Source: Alphaproteobacteria bacterium | GTDB lineage: Bacteria; Pseudomonadota; Alphaproteobacteria; Rhodospirillales; WMHbin7 | NCBI GenBank assembly: GCA_015231795.1 | Contig: JADGAX010000003.1 | Span: forward strand, 1 to 64,000 | Direction: 5' to 3' | DNA: 64,000 nucleotides | Shown: positions 27,548 through 36,969 of the stretch, piece by piece | How the letters are laid out: each line of letters opens with the position of its first letter | How positions within the stretch are numbered: position 1 is the first letter of the stretch | Made by a program: the position numbers and the translations under genes | The notes under the pieces: model-generated | What the model was told of the DNA's origin: nothing | Seen by the model: the letters and a program-made list of their open reading frames with translations, nothing else | The model's database searches: none

Positions 27548-27588
27548 TTGACAGGCCGGGTCTGACTGAATGAATATCCATTCAGTCA
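27548..27588 (+). promoter_or_regulatory. promoter and TetR-type operator before the CoA-degradation operon
   Basis: TTGACA (27548-27553) is a perfect -35 element. It is followed by an inverted repeat whose 10-bp arms TGACTGAATG (27563-27572) and CATTCAGTCA (27579-27588) are exact complements around six bases, covering the expected -10 position. The core TGAATG-N6-CATTCA recurs before the tetR gene at 33479-33496, so the TetR regulator is the likely ligand. Confidence 0.75.
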
Positions 27589-27621
27589 AGAAAGCGCCCC
27601 GACCTCCAGGAGAAAGCGGCC

Positions 27622-28392
27622 ATGGCCGACGCCTTTCTAACCCTCCAGCAACAAGGCAAGACAGCCCTGCTGACGCTTGCTCATGCGCCGGTCAATGCGC
27701 TGGGCACCGGCATGATCGCAGCATTGCATGCGGCCATGGACAAGGTGGAGGCATCGGGCGAGATTTCCGTTCTGCACATCAAAAGCGCGCTCAAGGTGTT
27801 TTGCGCCGGGGCAGATCTGGCGGAAATGCGGGCCAATTTCTCCGATGCGTCGCGCATCGGCCAGCAGGTCGAAGACATTCGCAATATCCAGAAGGTGCTG
27901 AAGCGCATCGAAGCCCTGCCTGTCGTCACTGTGGCGGAAATTTCCGGGGCCGCCATGGGTGGCGGGCTTGAGATGGCGCTGTCTTGCGATCTGCGCGTGG
28001 CGGCCAATGAAGCCAAGCTGGCCTTGCCGGAAACCAATCTGGGCCTGATCCCTGGGGCGGGCGGCACGCAACGCCTGACCCGTTTGGTGGGTGCTTCTGT
28101 CGCCAAGCGCTTGATTCTGGGCGCCGAGATCATGGATGGCCAAACAGCCCTGGCGCTGGGTGTCGTGCAATGGGCCGTGCCCAGGGCCGAATTGGCGGGC
28201 TTTGCGGAAAGTCTGGTTGGGCGTTTGGCGGCGCTGCCCAAATCGGCACTGTCCCAAGCCAAACATTGCATTGGCGCTGCCTTTGATCCCAAGCGCGATG
28301 GCTATGAAGAAGAGCTTGAAGCCACGCGACGTCTGTTGAACGAGACCGAGACCCGCCAAAGGGTCGAGGCCTTCCTAAGCAAGGAGAAGTAA
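27622..28392 (+). CDS. enoyl-CoA hydratase/isomerase family protein
   Basis: The 256-residue crotonase-fold protein has the oxyanion-hole segments FCAGADLAEM and GAAMGGGLEMALSCD, and PETNLGLIPGAGGTQRL carrying one of the catalytic acids. It should hydrate an enoyl-CoA or act on a related CoA thioester. It is first in a four-gene operon with an SDR, another crotonase and an acyl-CoA dehydrogenase, behind the TetR operator. The exact substrate is not visible. Confidence 0.85.
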   Translation: MADAFLTLQQQGKTALLTLAHAPVNALGTGMIAALHAAMDKVEASGEISVLHIKSALKVFCAGADLAEMRANFSDASRIGQQVEDIRNIQKVLKRIEALPVVTVAEISGAAMGGGLEMALSCDLRVAANEAKLALPETNLGLIPGAGGTQRLTRLVGASVAKRLILGAEIMDGQTALALGVVQWAVPRAELAGFAESLVGRLAALPKSALSQAKHCIGAAFDPKRDGYEEELEATRRLLNETETRQRVEAFLSKEK

Positions 28393-28394
28393 GA

Positions 28395-29135
28395 ATGAGA
28401 TTCGATGGTAAAATCGTCCTGGTCGCCGGTGGCGCCTCTGGCATCGGCTTCGCTGCGGTCGAAGGTTTCGCCGCCCTGGGGGCTGAGGTCTATCTGGGCG
28501 ACCTCAATGAAGAAGCGGGCAAGAAGGCGGCGGCGTCGGTTCCCGGCGGCAAAGTGCATTTCGTCAAACTGGACGTGACCGACAAAACCTCGATCCATCA
28601 GTGCCGCGACCGCATCTTGAACGAAAAGGGCCATCTTGACGTGCTGGCCAATGTGGCGGGCTGGGGCCATATCCAGCCCTTCGTGGAAAATTCCGACGAC
28701 TTCATCGAGAAGGTCGTGAAGCTGAACTTGATGGGGCCGATCGAAATGGCCCGCGCCTTCTTCCCCAGCATGATCGAGCGGAAGTCCGGAAAGATCGTCA
28801 TCGTGGCGTCCGATGCCGGGCGTGTGGGTTCGCTGGGCGAAAGCGTCTATTCGGGGGCCAAGGGCGGCGCCATTTCCTTTACCAAGTCGCTGGCCCGCGA
28901 AGGGGCGCGCCACAATATCCAGGTCAATTGCGTCTGTCCGGGTCCGACCGATACGCCGCTGTTGCGCTCGGAACCCGAAAAGTTCCTGGAAGCGTTTTTG
29001 AAGGCCATTCCGATGAAGCGCTTTGGCAAGCCTTCGGAAGTGGCCGATGCCATCATTTTCATGGCAAGCCAACGCGCCGACTACATCACCGGACAGGTCC
29101 TAAGCGTCAATGGCGGTCTGGTCATTCCCGGTTGA
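28395..29135 (+). CDS. short-chain dehydrogenase, 3-hydroxyacyl-CoA or alicyclic hydroxyacyl-CoA type
   Basis: The 246-residue SDR has the cofactor motif GGASGIG (12-18), NVAGWG and the catalytic Y152-x3-K156, with Ser139 in the usual place. It starts 3 bases after the crotonase gene. By neighbourhood it probably oxidises a 3-hydroxyacyl-CoA, comparable to BadH (2-hydroxycyclohexanecarboxyl-CoA dehydrogenase) in benzoate degraders; that parallel is inference. Confidence 0.85.
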   Translation: MRFDGKIVLVAGGASGIGFAAVEGFAALGAEVYLGDLNEEAGKKAAASVPGGKVHFVKLDVTDKTSIHQCRDRILNEKGHLDVLANVAGWGHIQPFVENSDDFIEKVVKLNLMGPIEMARAFFPSMIERKSGKIVIVASDAGRVGSLGESVYSGAKGGAISFTKSLAREGARHNIQVNCVCPGPTDTPLLRSEPEKFLEAFLKAIPMKRFGKPSEVADAIIFMASQRADYITGQVLSVNGGLVIPG

Positions 29136-29163
29136 TATCCATTCTGAAAGAAGGAAACGAAAC

Positions 29164-29991
29164 ATGTCGTTAATGAAGAAACTGCCCGCCAGCCATTTCA
29201 ATCCCAAGCATTTCGGCTGGTCGGTCGAAGGCAAGGTGGCCACCATCACCTTGAACCGGCCCGAGAAGAAGAACCCGCTGACCTTCGAATCCTACGGCGA
29301 ATTGCGCGACACTTTGCGCGACTTGGTCTATTGCCCCGACATCAAGTCGCTGGTCATCACTGGTGCTGGCGGCAATTTCTGTTCGGGCGGCGACGTGCAT
29401 GAAATCATCGGCCCGCTGGTCAAGATGGACATGCCGGAACTGCTGGACTTCACCCGCATGACCGGCGACGTCGTCAAGGCGATGAAGGCGGCGCCGCAGA
29501 CCATCATCGCCGCCATCGACGGCATCTGCGCCGGTGCGGGCACCATGCTGGCCTGCGGCGCCGACATCCGCTATGGCACGGCGAAAAGCAAGGTCGCCTT
29601 CCTGTTCGTGCGCGTGGGTCTGGCTGGCGCCGACATGGGGGCTTGCACGCTTCTGCCGCGCATCGTGGGTCTTGGCCGCGCTACCGAACTTCTGATGACC
29701 GGGCGCGCCATGCCGGGCGAGGAAGCCGAGCGCATGGGCTTCTACAACGCCATTTTCAGTTCCGAAGAAGTGCTGGACAAGGCCAAGGACTTGGCCAAGT
29801 CTCTGGCTGAGGGGCCCACTTTCGGCCACGCCATGACCAAGAAGATGATCGTGCAGGAATGGAATGCGGGGCTTGACGAATGCATCGAGGCTGAGGCCCA
29901 GGCCCAGTCGATCTGCATGCAGACGAAAGACTTCGAACGCGCCTACAATGCCTTCGTGATCAAGCAAACGCCGAAATTCGAAGGTGATTGA
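29164..29991 (+). CDS. enoyl-CoA hydratase family protein, second in operon
   Basis: The 275-residue protein is a crotonase-fold enzyme with [24 protein letters not shown] and [17 protein letters not shown]. It carries an N-terminal extension of about 15 residues and has [12 protein letters not shown] in place of the usual PE-x-x-LG-x-x-PGAGGT, so it may be a hydrolase or isomerase rather than a hydratase. AAGGA lies about 11 bases before ATG 29164. The next gene begins on the last base of its stop codon. Confidence 0.83.
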   Translation: MSLMKKLPASHFNPKHFGWSVEGKVATITLNRPEKKNPLTFESYGELRDTLRDLVYCPDIKSLVITGAGGNFCSGGDVHEIIGPLVKMDMPELLDFTRMTGDVVKAMKAAPQTIIAAIDGICAGAGTMLACGADIRYGTAKSKVAFLFVRVGLAGADMGACTLLPRIVGLGRATELLMTGRAMPGEEAERMGFYNAIFSSEEVLDKAKDLAKSLAEGPTFGHAMTKKMIVQEWNAGLDECIEAEAQAQSICMQTKDFERAYNAFVIKQTPKFEGD

Positions 29992-31175
29992 TGTCTGACA
30001 AAACGTTCCTCTCCTGGCCCTTTTTCGAAGACGGACATCGTGAGTTCGCGCAAGCCATCGACGCCTGGGCGCACGAGGAATTGGAACGGATCGCCCCGCA
30101 TCACGAATGCGAAGGCGAGCGGATGGACGACATGTCCCGCCGTCTCGTCAAAGCGCTAGGCGAACAGGGGTTCTTGAAGGCTTGCATCCCGGCCGCCTAT
30201 GGCGGTCGGGCGGCGAGTTTCGACGTGCGCGGCCTGTGCCTGGCCCGCGAAACCTTGGCGCGTCATGAAGGGCTGGCCGATTTTGCCTTCGCCATGCAAG
30301 GTTTGGGCAGCGCCGCCATTACTTTGTTTGGCACCGATGCGCAGAAATCGAAATATCTTCCCAAGGTGGGCAAGGGAGAACTGATCCCCGCTTTCGCCAT
30401 CTCCGAGGCCGATGCCGGATCGGATGTGGGGGCCATGACCACCACGGCTGTCAAGGATGGCGATCATTACGTCATCACCGGCGACAAGACCTGGATTTCG
30501 AATGCCGGGATCGCCGATTTCTATACGGTGTTCGCAAGGCTTGGCGATGCGCCGGGAGCCAAGGGCTTGGCTGCCTTCATCGTGGAAGCCGATGCGCCGG
30601 GATTCAAGGTGGCCAGTCGTATCGATGTGATCGCTCCGCATCCTTTGGGCAAGCTGCGCTTGGAAGAATGCCGGGTGCCGTCATCGGCGCTGCTCAGCCT
30701 GCCAGGCGAAGGGTTCAAGATCGCCATGTCGGTGCTGGATGTTTTCCGCTCGACCGTGGCCGCCGCCGCCCTGGGCTTTGCCAGAAGGGCTTTGGACGAG
30801 GCCTTGAAGCGCGCCCAGTCGCGCCATGTCTTCGGCAGCGCCTTGAGCGACTATCAAATCACCCAGGCCAAACTGGCCGAGATGGCGGTTTCCATCGATG
30901 CTGCGGCGCTTCTGGTCTACCGCGCCGCTTGGACCAAGGACACCAAGGGCGGGCGCGTGACGCGCGAAGCATCTATGGCGAAATTGTTCGCCACCGAGGA
31001 AGCCCAGAAGGTGATCGATCAGGCCGTGCAGATATGGGGCGGCTTGGGCGTAGTCAGCGGCGTAGCGGTAGAGCGGCTGTATCGCGAAATCCGAGCGCTT
31101 CGCATTTATGAAGGGACGAGCGAGGTGCAAAAGCTGGTCATCGCCAACGCGCTGTTGAGCGAGGGGAAGAACTAA
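29991..31175 (+). CDS. acyl-CoA dehydrogenase
   Basis: The 394-residue flavoprotein follows the acyl-CoA dehydrogenase pattern: [16 protein letters not shown] binds FAD, TWISNAG follows, and Glu374 in IYEGTSE is at the catalytic-base position of this family. It forms the double bond for the hydratases of the same operon and passes electrons to ETF. ATG 29991 shares its first base with the preceding TGA. It faces the convergent 3-hydroxyacyl-CoA dehydrogenase gene. Confidence 0.9.
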   Translation: MSDKTFLSWPFFEDGHREFAQAIDAWAHEELERIAPHHECEGERMDDMSRRLVKALGEQGFLKACIPAAYGGRAASFDVRGLCLARETLARHEGLADFAFAMQGLGSAAITLFGTDAQKSKYLPKVGKGELIPAFAISEADAGSDVGAMTTTAVKDGDHYVITGDKTWISNAGIADFYTVFARLGDAPGAKGLAAFIVEADAPGFKVASRIDVIAPHPLGKLRLEECRVPSSALLSLPGEGFKIAMSVLDVFRSTVAAAALGFARRALDEALKRAQSRHVFGSALSDYQITQAKLAEMAVSIDAAALLVYRAAWTKDTKGGRVTREASMAKLFATEEAQKVIDQAVQIWGGLGVVSGVAVERLYREIRALRIYEGTSEVQKLVIANALLSEGKN

Positions 31176-32662
31176 GTTTCTTCCGTCAGCAACGACAATC
31201 CCAGCTCGGCGCGGCGCTTGAGCCACAGCGAAGGCCGCCAACGCATGTCGCCTGATCGGGCCAGCATATTTTCCAGAATGGTCAGGATGGTGCGGCTTCC
31301 CAACTGGTCGCCCCAGGCCAGCGGCCCCATCGGATAGCCCAGGCCGAGGCGCACGGCAGTGTCGATATCGGCGGGCGAGGCGATGCCCTGACCCGCGATG
31401 TCGCAAGCGATGTTGACGATATTGGCCACCACGCGCTGCGAGACGAAGCCCAGACTGTCCTTGATGACGGACACGGGTTTGCCGTCTTGTCCAAGCAGGG
31501 CGTGCGCCTGCTGGCGAAATTCCGTCAGCGTGGCTGGGTTTGTCATCAGCACGCGCCGCTTGTCGAAACCGAACAAGGGGTCGATGGCTAGACAGCGGCT
31601 TGCATCCAAATCCAACCTTGCCGCCATGCCCGAGGCGTCTTCGCCCAGACAAGCCAGCAGGATCAAGCTGTCGGGACGTGGAGACTCCCCGCTGTCGATG
31701 TCGGCCCCCAGCGATTGAAGCAGTTGCGTCACTTGGGGATCATTCGTCCAAACGTGACAGGGCGCGGCCTTGGGTGGCGGCGGCTCGACCGGCCTTACGA
31801 TCTGCCCCTTGTCGTAAGCGTAAAATCCCTGGCCTGCTTTCTTGCCCAACAAGCCCGCTTCCACGCGCGAGCGCACCAGGGGCGAGGGGCGGTAGCGCGG
31901 TTCGTGATAGAACTGCGCATACATGGTTTCCATGACGGCGGATGAAATATCCAGCCCGACCAGATCGTACAATTCCAACGGCCCCATGCGAAAGCCAGCC
32001 TGCTCGGTCAGGATGCGGTCGATGGCGGCGGCATCGGCGACACCCTCTTCCATGATGCGCAACGCTTCGGGTCCATAGCCCCGTCCGGCATGATTGACGA
32101 TGAAGCCCGGCGTGTCCTTGGCCCGCACCGGCGTATGGCCAAAGCGCTTCACCAAATCCATCAGGCTGGCAATGGCGCTTTCGCAACTGTGCATCCCTGC
32201 CACCACTTCCGCCACTTTCATCAGCGGCACAGGATTGAAGAAGTGCAGTCCAGCCACCCGCGCCGGAATCTGACAGGCCGTGGCGATCGAGGTGATGGAC
32301 AAGGACGACGTGTTCGAAGCCAGGATGCAGGCGGGTGTCACGATCTTTTCCAAATCGGTGAACAGGTTCCTTTTGGCATCCAATTGCTCGACGATGGCTT
32401 CGACGACCAGCGTACAGGCGCCAAGCTCGGGGCTGAGGGGAGGAACCGCCGTCAGCCTTGCGGCGGCGGCCTTGGCGTCTTCCGGACTCATCTTTCCCTT
32501 TTCCGCCAGTTTCTCGAAAGTCTGGCTGATGGCGGCGCAGGCGGCCTCGGCCGCCCCGTCCTTGGCGTCGAAGATCAGCACGTTGCATCCGGACGCAGCG
32601 GCGATCTGCGCGATGCCGCGCCCCATGGTTCCGCTGCCCGCAATGCCGATCACGCTTTGCAT
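31172..32662 (-). CDS. 3-hydroxyacyl-CoA dehydrogenase, two-domain PaaH type
   Basis: The 496-residue protein has an NAD-binding GSGTMGRG (9-16) and SNTSSLSI, then [15 protein letters not shown], followed by two copies of the C-terminal helical domain (motifs [10 protein letters not shown] in the second and [12 protein letters not shown] in the first). This is the layout of PaaH-like enzymes that oxidise 3-hydroxyadipyl-CoA or similar acids. It follows the crotonase gene at 32665 and its end overlaps the convergent acyl-CoA dehydrogenase gene by 4 bases. Confidence 0.9.
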   Translation of the reverse strand: MQSVIGIAGSGTMGRGIAQIAAASGCNVLIFDAKDGAAEAACAAISQTFEKLAEKGKMSPEDAKAAAARLTAVPPLSPELGACTLVVEAIVEQLDAKRNLFTDLEKIVTPACILASNTSSLSITSIATACQIPARVAGLHFFNPVPLMKVAEVVAGMHSCESAIASLMDLVKRFGHTPVRAKDTPGFIVNHAGRGYGPEALRIMEEGVADAAAIDRILTEQAGFRMGPLELYDLVGLDISSAVMETMYAQFYHEPRYRPSPLVRSRVEAGLLGKKAGQGFYAYDKGQIVRPVEPPPPKAAPCHVWTNDPQVTQLLQSLGADIDSGESPRPDSLILLACLGEDASGMAARLDLDASRCLAIDPLFGFDKRRVLMTNPATLTEFRQQAHALLGQDGKPVSVIKDSLGFVSQRVVANIVNIACDIAGQGIASPADIDTAVRLGLGYPMGPLAWGDQLGSRTILTILENMLARSGDMRWRPSLWLKRRAELGLSLLTEET

Positions 32663-32664
32663 GT

Positions 32665-33435
32665 CTATTTCCCCTCGAAGGCGGGGCGGCGCTTGTCCAG
32701 AAAAGCCTTCATGCCTTCCTTCTGATCGGCGCTGGCGAACAGAAGCTGAAAAGCCTTGCGCTCGAGCGCCAGGGCACTGTCCAGCGGCGCATCCATGCCC
32801 GCCAGCACCACTTCCTTGATCTGGGTCACGGCCAGCGGCGGCAAGGCGGCAATGGTCTCGGCCAGCTTCAAGGCGGTGGGCAGCACCTGATCGTCGGCCA
32901 CCACCTCGCTGACCAGCCCCATGGCGCTGGCTTCGTCCGCCGAAACCGGCTTGCCGGTCAGCAGCATCTTCATGGCCTTGAATTTGCCGACGGCGCGCAG
33001 CAGGCGCTGGGTGCCGCCCGCACCCGGCATGATGCCGACCCGAACTTCGGGCTGGCCGAACTGGGCCGAAGATCCTGCGATGATGATGTCGGCATGCATG
33101 GCCAATTCGCAGCCGCCGCCCAGGGCAAAGCCGTTCACGGCGGCGATCATGGGTTTCGGACATTGGGCGATGGCGCGCCACAACAAATGAGTTTGGCGCT
33201 GCAAGATGTCGATGGCGCCAGCCTCGGCCATCTCGGACAAATCGGCCCCGGCGGCGAACGCCTCGGCATTGCCGGTGACGACAAGGACGCGAACGAGCGG
33301 GTCGGCGGCCAGCGCCGTCACCTGTTCGGCCAACTGGCTGCGCAAAGCCATGTTCAGCGCGTTCTTGGCCTCGGGCCTGTTCAGGCGCAGCAAGACCACG
33401 CAATCGCCATGGCGTTCCACGATCAATTCGGCCAT
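32665..33435 (-). CDS. enoyl-CoA hydratase (PaaF-like)
   Basis: The 256-residue enzyme has all crotonase motifs: RLNRPEAKNALN, FAAGADLSEMAE, GFALGGGCELAMHAD and PEVRVGIMPGAGGTQRL, including both catalytic acids, so it should be a true hydratase. ATG 33435 is chosen because AGGTG lies just upstream; a GTG at 33441 is possible. It is divergent from tetR, so its promoter must lie in the same 100-base gap as the TetR operator. Confidence 0.88.
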   Translation of the reverse strand: MAELIVERHGDCVVLLRLNRPEAKNALNMALRSQLAEQVTALAADPLVRVLVVTGNAEAFAAGADLSEMAEAGAIDILQRQTHLLWRAIAQCPKPMIAAVNGFALGGGCELAMHADIIIAGSSAQFGQPEVRVGIMPGAGGTQRLLRAVGKFKAMKMLLTGKPVSADEASAMGLVSEVVADDQVLPTALKLAETIAALPPLAVTQIKEVVLAGMDAPLDSALALERKAFQLLFASADQKEGMKAFLDKRRPAFEGK

Positions 33436-33450
33436 TTTCACCTCTGTCTC

Positions 33451-33496
33451 TTGACAGTTTGCGTCGGGTTGGCAATATTGAATGATTATTCATTCA
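33451..33496 (+). promoter_or_regulatory. tetR promoter with matching inverted-repeat operator
   Basis: TTGACA (33451-33456), a 17-base spacer and AATATT (33474-33479) form a promoter reading toward tetR. Immediately after lies TGAATG-N6-CATTCA (33479-33496), the same core as the repeat at 27563-27588. Binding here would give autorepression and could also control the divergent crotonase operon. Confidence 0.7.
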
Positions 33497-33537
33497 GGAG
33501 CGGGGCGTCAAGTCTTTCCGCCGCCCAAGGAGCGAGC

Positions 33538-34239
33538 ATGCTGGCCAAACCGGCCTTCGAGGTGCAAAGCCTGGTGACCGACGCCGATCTGGTGAAGAAG
33601 CGCCGCGCGCAGATCATTGCCGCCGCGGTCGATCTGTTCGCCCATCAGGGCTATTACAAAACCACCATTCAGGACGTGGCCAAAAAGGCCGGGGTCAGCG
33701 CAGGCTTGATCTATCAATATGTGCGCGACAAGGAAGACGTGCTGCTGTTGTCGGTGCTGGATGTGCTGGAATCCTACAAGCAGGAAATACCGGCGGCCAT
33801 TGCGGGGCTGACCGATCCGCTAGAACGTTTCCGGGCGGCGATCATGGCCTATTGCCGGGTGGTCGATCAGCGGCGTGAAGCCACCGTGCTGGCCTATCGC
33901 TCGACCAAATCGCTTAGCCCCGAGCGGCGCCAACTGATCATGGATTCCGAGATCGAAACCAACGCCATGATCGCCAAATGCATTCAAGACGGCATCGATG
34001 CTGGCCTGTTTCGCGACGTGGATGCCGCCCTGGCGACCGATCATTTCGTAAGTCTTGCCCATAGTTGGGCGTTGAAACATTGGCGCATCAAGCCGGTTGC
34101 CGGTTTCGATCGCTATGTCGAGGAGGGATTCGACTTCCTCGTTCACGCCCTGCTGACCGAGAAGGGCTGGAAACATTACAGGAAATTGCAAGCGGAGAAG
34201 GACGGCAAGGAGAAGAAGAAGCCTTCGAAGGCGCGTTAA
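33538..34239 (+). CDS. TetR/AcrR-family regulator of the CoA-degradation genes
   Basis: The 233-residue protein has an N-terminal helix-turn-helix with the family pattern AAAVDLFAHQGYYKTTIQDV followed by AGVSAGLIYQYVRDKEDVL. The ligand domain resembles FadR/YsiA-type TetR proteins that sense acyl-CoA. The end is Lys-rich. AAGGAG lies 7 bases before ATG 33538. Position amid the degradation genes and the two shared operators make local control very likely. The CoA ligase gene follows 33 bases later. Confidence 0.88.
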   Translation: MLAKPAFEVQSLVTDADLVKKRRAQIIAAAVDLFAHQGYYKTTIQDVAKKAGVSAGLIYQYVRDKEDVLLLSVLDVLESYKQEIPAAIAGLTDPLERFRAAIMAYCRVVDQRREATVLAYRSTKSLSPERRQLIMDSEIETNAMIAKCIQDGIDAGLFRDVDAALATDHFVSLAHSWALKHWRIKPVAGFDRYVEEGFDFLVHALLTEKGWKHYRKLQAEKDGKEKKKPSKAR

Positions 34240-34272
34240 GACGCCCGGGGCAAATGCAACAGGGAGGAAAGA

Positions 34273-35910
34273 ATGACGCGGATTCCAGGCGGTGTGCCCT
34301 CGGCGCATCTCGATACGTTTGCGCGCGACCGCTTGCCAGGGCAAGACTTGATGCCGCGCTTCGATTATTCGATGCCGCATCTTGCCGACATTCCCGACCG
34401 CTTGAATGGGGCCTCGATTCTGATCGATGGCGCGATCGGCGATGGGTTCGCCTCCAAAACCGCCTTCTTCTGCGGCGACGCCGCCTGGAGCTATGGCGAG
34501 GTGCAAGACAAGGCCGACCGCATCGCCCGCGTGCTGGTTGAGGATTTCGGCTTGGTTCCCGGCAATCGCGTGCTGGTGCGTTCGGCCAATACGCCCATGG
34601 CGGTGGCCTGCTGGCTGGCCGTGCTGAAGGCTGGCGGCGTTTGTGTGAACACCATGGCCTTGCTGCGCGCCCGCGAATTGGTGTTCATTCTCAACAAGGC
34701 GCAAATCTCGATTGCGCTGTCCGATATCGACTTGGCGGAAGAGTTGGAAACGGCCAAGGGATCGGGCGAAGCGCTTCGCCATGTCAGTTATTTCTCGTCC
34801 CTGTGCACCGGCAAGGGAGATTTGGATCGTCGGCTGGAGAAGAAGACCGGCGGCTTCAAGGCGGTCGAAACGGCGGCCGACGATGTGGCGCTGATCACCT
34901 TTACCTCGGGCACCACGGGAAATCCCAAGGGGGCCATGCATCTCCATCGCGACATACTGGCGGTGTGCCGCTGCTGGCCGCAGGTCTTCACCATCGATCA
35001 AGATGAAATCATCACCGGCTCGCCCTCGCTGGCTTTCACCTATGGCATGGCGGCTTTCCTGATGTATCCACTCTATTGGCGGGCCACGGCTGCTCTGCTG
35101 CCCAAGCCCTCCGCCGACGCCATTCTTGAAACCATCGACCGGCGTCAGGTGACCAGCCTTTATACCGTGCCCACGATGTATCACGCGCTGTTGGAGCAGG
35201 CGGGAACGCAAAGCCTTAAAAGTTTGCGCAAGGCTTCGTCGGCGGGCGAGCATTTGCGCCAGCGCCTGTGGGAAGGCTGGCTGGAGAAAACTGGCATTCG
35301 CCTGGTCAATGGATTGGGCATGACCGAATTTCTGACCCACTTCATTTCGGAATCGATGGCGGTGGAAAAGCCGGGATCGACCGGGCGCGCCGTGCCCGGC
35401 TATACGGTGGGGGTGCTGGATGACGAGGGCAATCGACTGCCGCTAGGCAGCAAGGGGCGCTTGGCCGCTTACGGCCCCACGGGCGGGCGCTATATGGACG
35501 ACGGCGAACGCCAAGCCAAGTTCGTGCAGAATGGCTGGAACGTGACGGGCGACATCGCGGAACAGGATGCCGATGGGCGCTTCTGGTATACCGACCGTTC
35601 GGACGACATGATCGTCACGTCGGGCTACAACGTGTCGGCCACCGAGGTCGAGCGCGTGATCCTGGATCATCCCAAAGTATACGAATGTGCCGTGGTGGGG
35701 ATCGACGACGACGCCAGGGGCAAGATCGTCAGGGCCTGCATCGTGCTGAAAGACGAGCGCGACAGGTCGGAAAGCACGGCCAAGGAAATTCAAGATTTCG
35801 TCAAGGCCACCATCGCGCCCTACAAATATCCGCGCGACATCCAGTTCCTGGAAGAACTGCCTAAGACCTTGACCGGCAAGGTGCAGCGCTACCGCCTACG
35901 AACGCTGTAA
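34273..35910 (+). CDS. aromatic acid-CoA ligase, resembling 2-aminobenzoate-CoA ligase
   Basis: The 545-residue AMP-forming ligase has the P-loop TSGTTGNPKG (211-220), the TDRSDDMI hinge region and the C-terminal lysine in PKTLTGKVQR. The N-terminal SAHLDTFARDRLP resembles the start of 2-aminobenzoate-CoA ligases as I remember them, and the wider family includes benzoate-CoA ligases. It would activate an aromatic acid for the degradation enzymes around it. No ring monooxygenase or benzoyl-CoA reductase is in the window, so the substrate is uncertain. It overlaps convergent acr3 by 15 bases. Confidence 0.85.
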   Translation: MTRIPGGVPSAHLDTFARDRLPGQDLMPRFDYSMPHLADIPDRLNGASILIDGAIGDGFASKTAFFCGDAAWSYGEVQDKADRIARVLVEDFGLVPGNRVLVRSANTPMAVACWLAVLKAGGVCVNTMALLRARELVFILNKAQISIALSDIDLAEELETAKGSGEALRHVSYFSSLCTGKGDLDRRLEKKTGGFKAVETAADDVALITFTSGTTGNPKGAMHLHRDILAVCRCWPQVFTIDQDEIITGSPSLAFTYGMAAFLMYPLYWRATAALLPKPSADAILETIDRRQVTSLYTVPTMYHALLEQAGTQSLKSLRKASSAGEHLRQRLWEGWLEKTGIRLVNGLGMTEFLTHFISESMAVEKPGSTGRAVPGYTVGVLDDEGNRLPLGSKGRLAAYGPTGGRYMDDGERQAKFVQNGWNVTGDIAEQDADGRFWYTDRSDDMIVTSGYNVSATEVERVILDHPKVYECAVVGIDDDARGKIVRACIVLKDERDRSESTAKEIQDFVKATIAPYKYPRDIQFLEELPKTLTGKVQRYRLRTL

Positions 35911-36969
35911 CGGAGCCTCGTACCAGCCCTTGCTGGCGTTGACGATGCGCACCACGCTCAGCATGACCGGCACTTCGATCAGCACGCCGACCACGGTGGC
36001 CAGCGCGGCGCCCGACTGGAAGCCGAACAGGCTGATGGCGGCGGCGACGGCCAGTTCGAAGAAGTTGGAAGCGCCGATCAACGCCGACGGTCCTGCCACG
36101 CAATGGGCCACGCCCAATTTGCGGTTCAGCCAGTAGGAGAGGGCGGAATTGAAATAGACCTGGATGGTGATGGGCACTGCCAGCATCAGAATGATCAGCG
36201 GCTGTTTCAAGATTTCCTCGCCCTGGAAGCCGAACAGCAAGACCAGCGTGGTCAGCAGGGCGATCAGGGAAAGCGGCCCCAGCCTGTCCATGGCGCGCTG
36301 GAACGTTTCCTCGCCTTTGGCCAGCAGCAACTTGCGCAAGACCTGCGCCACGATGACCGGCACCACGATGTAAAGAACGACCGACAGGAACAAGGTTTCC
36401 CAGGGAACGGTGATCGAGGACAGTCCCAAAAGCAGTGCGACGATGGGCGCAAAGGCGAAGACCATGATCACGTCGTTGAGCGCCACTTGGCTTAGCGTGA
36501 AATGCGGCTCGCCATTCGTCAGGTTGGACCAGACGAAGACCATGGCCGTGCAGGGCGCTGCGGCCAGCAGGATCAATCCCGCGATATAGCTTTCGATCTG
36601 GTCGGCGGGCAGCAAGGGACGGAACAGGGTGCCGATGAAGATGGCGCCCAGCAGGGCCATCGAGAAAGGCTTGACCGCCCAGTTGATGAACAACGTGACG
36701 CCGATGCCCTTCCAATGTTCGCGCACCTGATGCAGGGCGGCGAAATCGATCTTCAGCAGCATGGGGATGATCATCAGCCAGATCAGCACCGCCACCGGCA
36801 TATTGACCTTGTAGAGTTCCATGCCGCCGATGGCCTGGAAGGGGGCGGGGGCCAGATGGCCGAGACCCACGCCCGCCACGATGCACAATCCCACCCAGAC
36901 GGTCAGATAGCGTTCGAACAGGCCCATGGGTTTATTCTGGTTCTGGGCGGATTCGCAAAGGGCGCTCAT
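35896..36969 (-). CDS. acr3: arsenite efflux transporter, ACR3 family
   Basis: The 357-residue protein has about ten membrane segments. Cys140 in AAAPCTAMVFVWS is the conserved cysteine needed for arsenite transport by ACR3, and NDVIMVFAFAP and the C-terminal GASNFFELAVA are family motifs. It exports arsenite from the cytoplasm. It is last in the ars operon and its start overlaps the stop of the ArsC fusion gene by 4 bases. Confidence 0.92.
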   Translation of the reverse strand: MSALCESAQNQNKPMGLFERYLTVWVGLCIVAGVGLGHLAPAPFQAIGGMELYKVNMPVAVLIWLMIIPMLLKIDFAALHQVREHWKGIGVTLFINWAVKPFSMALLGAIFIGTLFRPLLPADQIESYIAGLILLAAAPCTAMVFVWSNLTNGEPHFTLSQVALNDVIMVFAFAPIVALLLGLSSITVPWETLFLSVVLYIVVPVIVAQVLRKLLLAKGEETFQRAMDRLGPLSLIALLTTLVLLFGFQGEEILKQPLIILMLAVPITIQVYFNSALSYWLNRKLGVAHCVAGPSALIGASNFFELAVAAAISLFGFQSGAALATVVGVLIEVPVMLSVVRIVNASKGWYEAPLQRS

